Of a DNA stretch of 64,000 nucleotides, positions 61,889 to 64,000 are shown piece after piece. Position numbers and translations under genes: made by a program. Numbering within the stretch: the first letter of the stretch is position 1; each line of letters begins with the position of its first letter. The stretch covers positions 9,481,429 to 9,545,428 of the forward strand of contig CM030932.1 in assembly GCA_018136815.1 (NCBI GenBank). Direction: 5' to 3'. Source of the DNA: Isochrysis galbana (lineage: Eukaryota; Haptophyta; Isochrysidales; Isochrysidaceae). Below the pieces are notes generated by a model. It was not told the DNA's origin and made no database searches. It was given only the letters and a program-made list of their open reading frames with translations.

Positions 61889-62089
61889 TTGTTTGGTGTC
61901 GGGGGTGCGACCGGCGTTCCTTACGAGGATCGCCATGGTAGACGCCTGGTGTGTAAGCTCCTCAAGTCCCTCTACGGCCTTAAACAAGCAGGTCGGGCGG
62001 CTGTACTCACCGGTTTTCTGCTGCAATCGGGGTTTACCCGGTCAAGTATGGATGTCTGCGGGCTAGGGCGTGCGATCTGCGATCTGTGA
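61889..62089 (+). mobile_element. Ty1/copia reverse transcriptase fragment
   Basis: The frame encodes RRLVCKLLKSLYGLKQAGRA, the hallmark K-S-L-Y-G-L-K-Q stretch of copia-type reverse transcriptase (RVT_2), then FLLQSGFTRSSMDVC in the expected place for the next helix. Only about 65 codons remain; no catalytic YxDD is present. A degenerate fragment. Confidence 0.85.
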
Positions 62090-62374
62090 TCTGTGCCCAG
62101 CTCTCAGGGAGAGTCTGGGCTGTCTGGGTGAGTCCCCCCTACATGCCAAGAGGCAGCGCAGGGGGGTGGATGGTTGCTCGCCCCCCATGAGGGGAGTCGA
62201 GAGAGTGGGGGCGGGCGCGAGCGAGGCCCCCCTCCATGGCGACCAATCAATCATAAGATTAGTCCGTCCTCGCTCTGCTACAGCCGCTCAACGCGCTCGT
62301 GCGCCGGAGCCGGGGTGTTGTGTCCGCGTAGCGTTTCAATTTTCGCATGTAACGCAGCCAAACCGGAGGGCGCT

Positions 62375-62560
62375 CGTTTCTCGGTCTTTGTTCGTACTAC
62401 CGTCGGTTCATCAAGGGCTTCGCGCACGTCGCGGCCCTTCTTACCGACCTCACTCGCACGGGCGTCGATGTGGCCACCGTTTCTCAGTCACCCGAGTGTC
62501 AGACAGCGATCCGGCGCCTCATCGATCTCATCACGTCTGCCTCTCGCGACGTGTTTGAGT
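62375..62560 (+). mobile_element. Ty3/gypsy RT-RNase H junction fragment
   Basis: In the frame starting near 62389 the DNA reads YYRRFIKGFAHVAALLTDLT followed by SPECQTAIRRLIDLI. This is the gypsy motif Y-Y-R-R-F-I-x-x-F-A-x-x-A-x-P-L-T-x-L plus the E-C-Q helix that opens RNase H. It lies only 300 bp from the copia piece, so two different retroelements are mixed here. Confidence 0.8.
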
Positions 62561-62799
62561 TATCGGCGATTTGGGGGTCTCGGTTATTTCATGTTTTGCT
62601 TGGTTTGGGTGAATGATTCTGGTGCGTTCGTGAGTCGGTGTATTCTGTTGTTCTCAGCATCGTTGGATCCGACGTCCTGTCGTCAGTCGTCATCCGTCGC
62701 TCTCGTTCTCGTCGCTCTCGCTCTCGTAACACTCGTACCCTACAAACTCTCCTCACCAGCCCCTGCCAACACATCCCTCCTCTCACTCACCCTCGCCTC

Positions 62800-62990
62800 T
62801 CGCCTCTCGCTCGATGTCGCTCTCGCCGCCGTCCTCGCCCTCGCCCAAGCCCGCCTGCCCGCCTTCGCCTCTGCTGACGGGCTGACGCCCGTCAGCACCC
62901 CCGAAGTCGTCTCCCTCGCCGCGCCTGCCTGCCGCCGGCCTTGCTCCTTCCTCATTGCCCTCAGGCCCTATGGGCCATTCCAATTCGACA
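62800..62990 (-). repeat. Dispersed repeat, inverted partner of 56511-56715
   Basis: Reverse-complement match to 56511-56715 in the same block order. Both copies translate to a Glu/Gly-rich GPEGNEEGA(K/R)PAAG segment, so the repeat may come from a coding part of a retroelement. Confidence 0.75.
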
Positions 62991-63219
62991 AAAACTAAAT
63001 AACACCATTAATGAGCCATTAGATCTCATTACTATTATTACACTACCATATTATAACATTAGTAACCTGATCTGAGGACCTGATATTAGGTCATGATATG
63101 AGGTGTAAGGTCGCCGAGACCTGACGACCTGACACCTGACAGAGCAACTGGGCTTGGTGGTCTTGGCTGTGAGCTATGGGGTTGTGTTGGTCTCTGTGTG
63201 GTCGGTAGCTAGCGAGTGT

Positions 63220-63397
63220 GTCGCTCAAGGTGCGATGCGAGCAGCGGCTCGCAGGCACCTGGACGGGCGTGCGGGCGTGGCCCTGGCTAATGGGCGGTCC
63301 GGCTGCTTGGCGTCCGCCATAATCTGGTCGGCCGGCGCGGCGGGGTGGGCGGGAGGGGAGCGTGGCGCGCTCCATGACCCTATCGTTATAACGATAG
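63220..63397 (-). mobile_element. Gag-like retroelement fragment, copy C (N-terminal end)
   Basis: ATG at 63375 (MERATLP) with AHPAAPADQIMADA shortly after in a shifted frame, matching copy B. The hairpin CTATCGTTATAACGATAG (63380-63397) lies 4 nt upstream of the ATG. The rest of the gene is lost. Confidence 0.6.
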
Positions 63398-63399
63398 TT

Positions 63400-64000
63400 G
63401 AAGAGCAAATAGTACAAGATGGTCGTGATGCAACAGACTGCAATCTACCTCGGATAATTGCCCTCACCACGAGATGAGACCATCCGGGTCTCGCTCATTA
63501 ACCTAGTGCGACACACATAGCACGTAGAGCCTCGTAGAGGAGTACGGCGCGACACAAGCGGAGTGTGAAGCGATGCAAGCGGGCTTCTGACGCGCAGTCA
63601 AGTATGTCTTCGCAGCGCCAGGTAGTGCTGTGGTGCACTTCGGCCGACGATGTCTTCGCGAAAAGGGAATACAAACGTTATACCACTTTGGAATACAAAT
63701 AGCAGCAAGTCGAATCATGTCTGGCAACTATGGTCCCATATGTGGGCCTTCCGAACGCTGCCCTCTAGTCGCCGTCGCCCTCATCTTCTACCACCACGTC
63801 CCCGACCACACTACCTGTCTCCGCGTGGTAGCGGCCCGGTCCCTCCCTCAGCCTCTGCGTCAACAACAGGCACAGCTGCGGCTGCGGCTGCGGCCGCTGC
63901 GGCGATGGCCCTTTCATCGTCAGCAATCTCCGGAGGGACTGAGCCTAAGGGCTCATCCGTTCCTAGGAGCGTGAGCGACCGCGTCTCTGGATAAAAAACG
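63400..64000. other. No firm gene; Ala-coding repeat near the window edge
   Basis: Bases 63868-63910 encode a run of Ala in one plus frame (63650-63994, 114 codons, Ser/Pro/Ala-rich). It could be an exon of a gene that continues past the window, but no domain or start is clear. Confidence 0.3.

Noticed and set aside
61889-62089. Intact copia polymerase gene
   Set aside because: Only about 65 codons of RT homology remain and no YxDD catalytic motif follows.

Overview
This window looks like nuclear DNA of a unicellular alga. Genes are split by short GT-AG introns (about 56-287 nt, plus one GC-AG intron). Coding DNA is GC-rich, and many start codons follow pyrimidine-rich leaders. Contents fit a marine protist: an algal GH43-type membrane enzyme, an organelle-leader SDR, a sulfotransferase, a TMEM132-like giant surface protein, and both Ty1/copia and Ty3/gypsy debris. 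A haptophyte is my best guess, but nothing here proves the lineage. No rRNA, tRNA or CRISPR array was recognised.

Layout. 0-1.2 kb: decayed copy of a retroelement gag-like gene (minus). 1.5-5.7 kb: an alpha-helical repeat protein and a SET-domain methyltransferase. 7.8-9.6 kb: a 3-exon GH43-like type II membrane protein (minus). 11.2-15.0 kb: an intronless MFS transporter and a 2-exon peptidase S51 (minus). 15.4-16.9 kb: an AT-richer island with an intronless orphan ORF. 17.7-18.5 kb: a complete non-autonomous DNA transposon with 22-bp perfect terminal inverted repeats and a 6-bp target duplication. 19-24.2 kb: SDR reductase, chromodomain protein with a tail anchor, an orphan, and the mitochondrial assembly factor CMC2. 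25.7-36.1 kb: one intronless 3,489-residue surface protein with cohesin-like, bacterial-Ig-like, dockerin-like and 20 Cys-flanked repeat modules. 38.8-41.8 kb: sulfotransferase and AAA+ ATPase in divergent orientation. 42.5-43.4 kb: second gag-like relic. 44.1-50 kb: EF-hand protein, SAP-domain protein, CRAL-TRIO protein. 53.5-55.2 kb: class II fumarase. 58.8-60.8 kb: a 5-exon orphan membrane protein. 61-64 kb: nested retroelement fragments.

I found no operon-like or single-pathway grouping. Fumarase and CMC2 point to mitochondrial metabolism, and the EF-hand and AAA+ proteins may also be mitochondrial. The GH43-like, sulfotransferase and giant proteins point to the secretory pathway and cell surface. 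Much of the intergenic space is repeat-derived. The most novel material is the giant cohesin/dockerin-like protein, the complete TIR element with its captured ORF, a hairpin just upstream of the gag-like start codon with compensatory changes between copies, and a 24-bp A-run insertion flanked by a 16-bp direct repeat.

Spliced coordinates below were worked out by hand from splice motifs, frame phase and family fit. All exon sums are multiples of three, but none was tested against transcripts.
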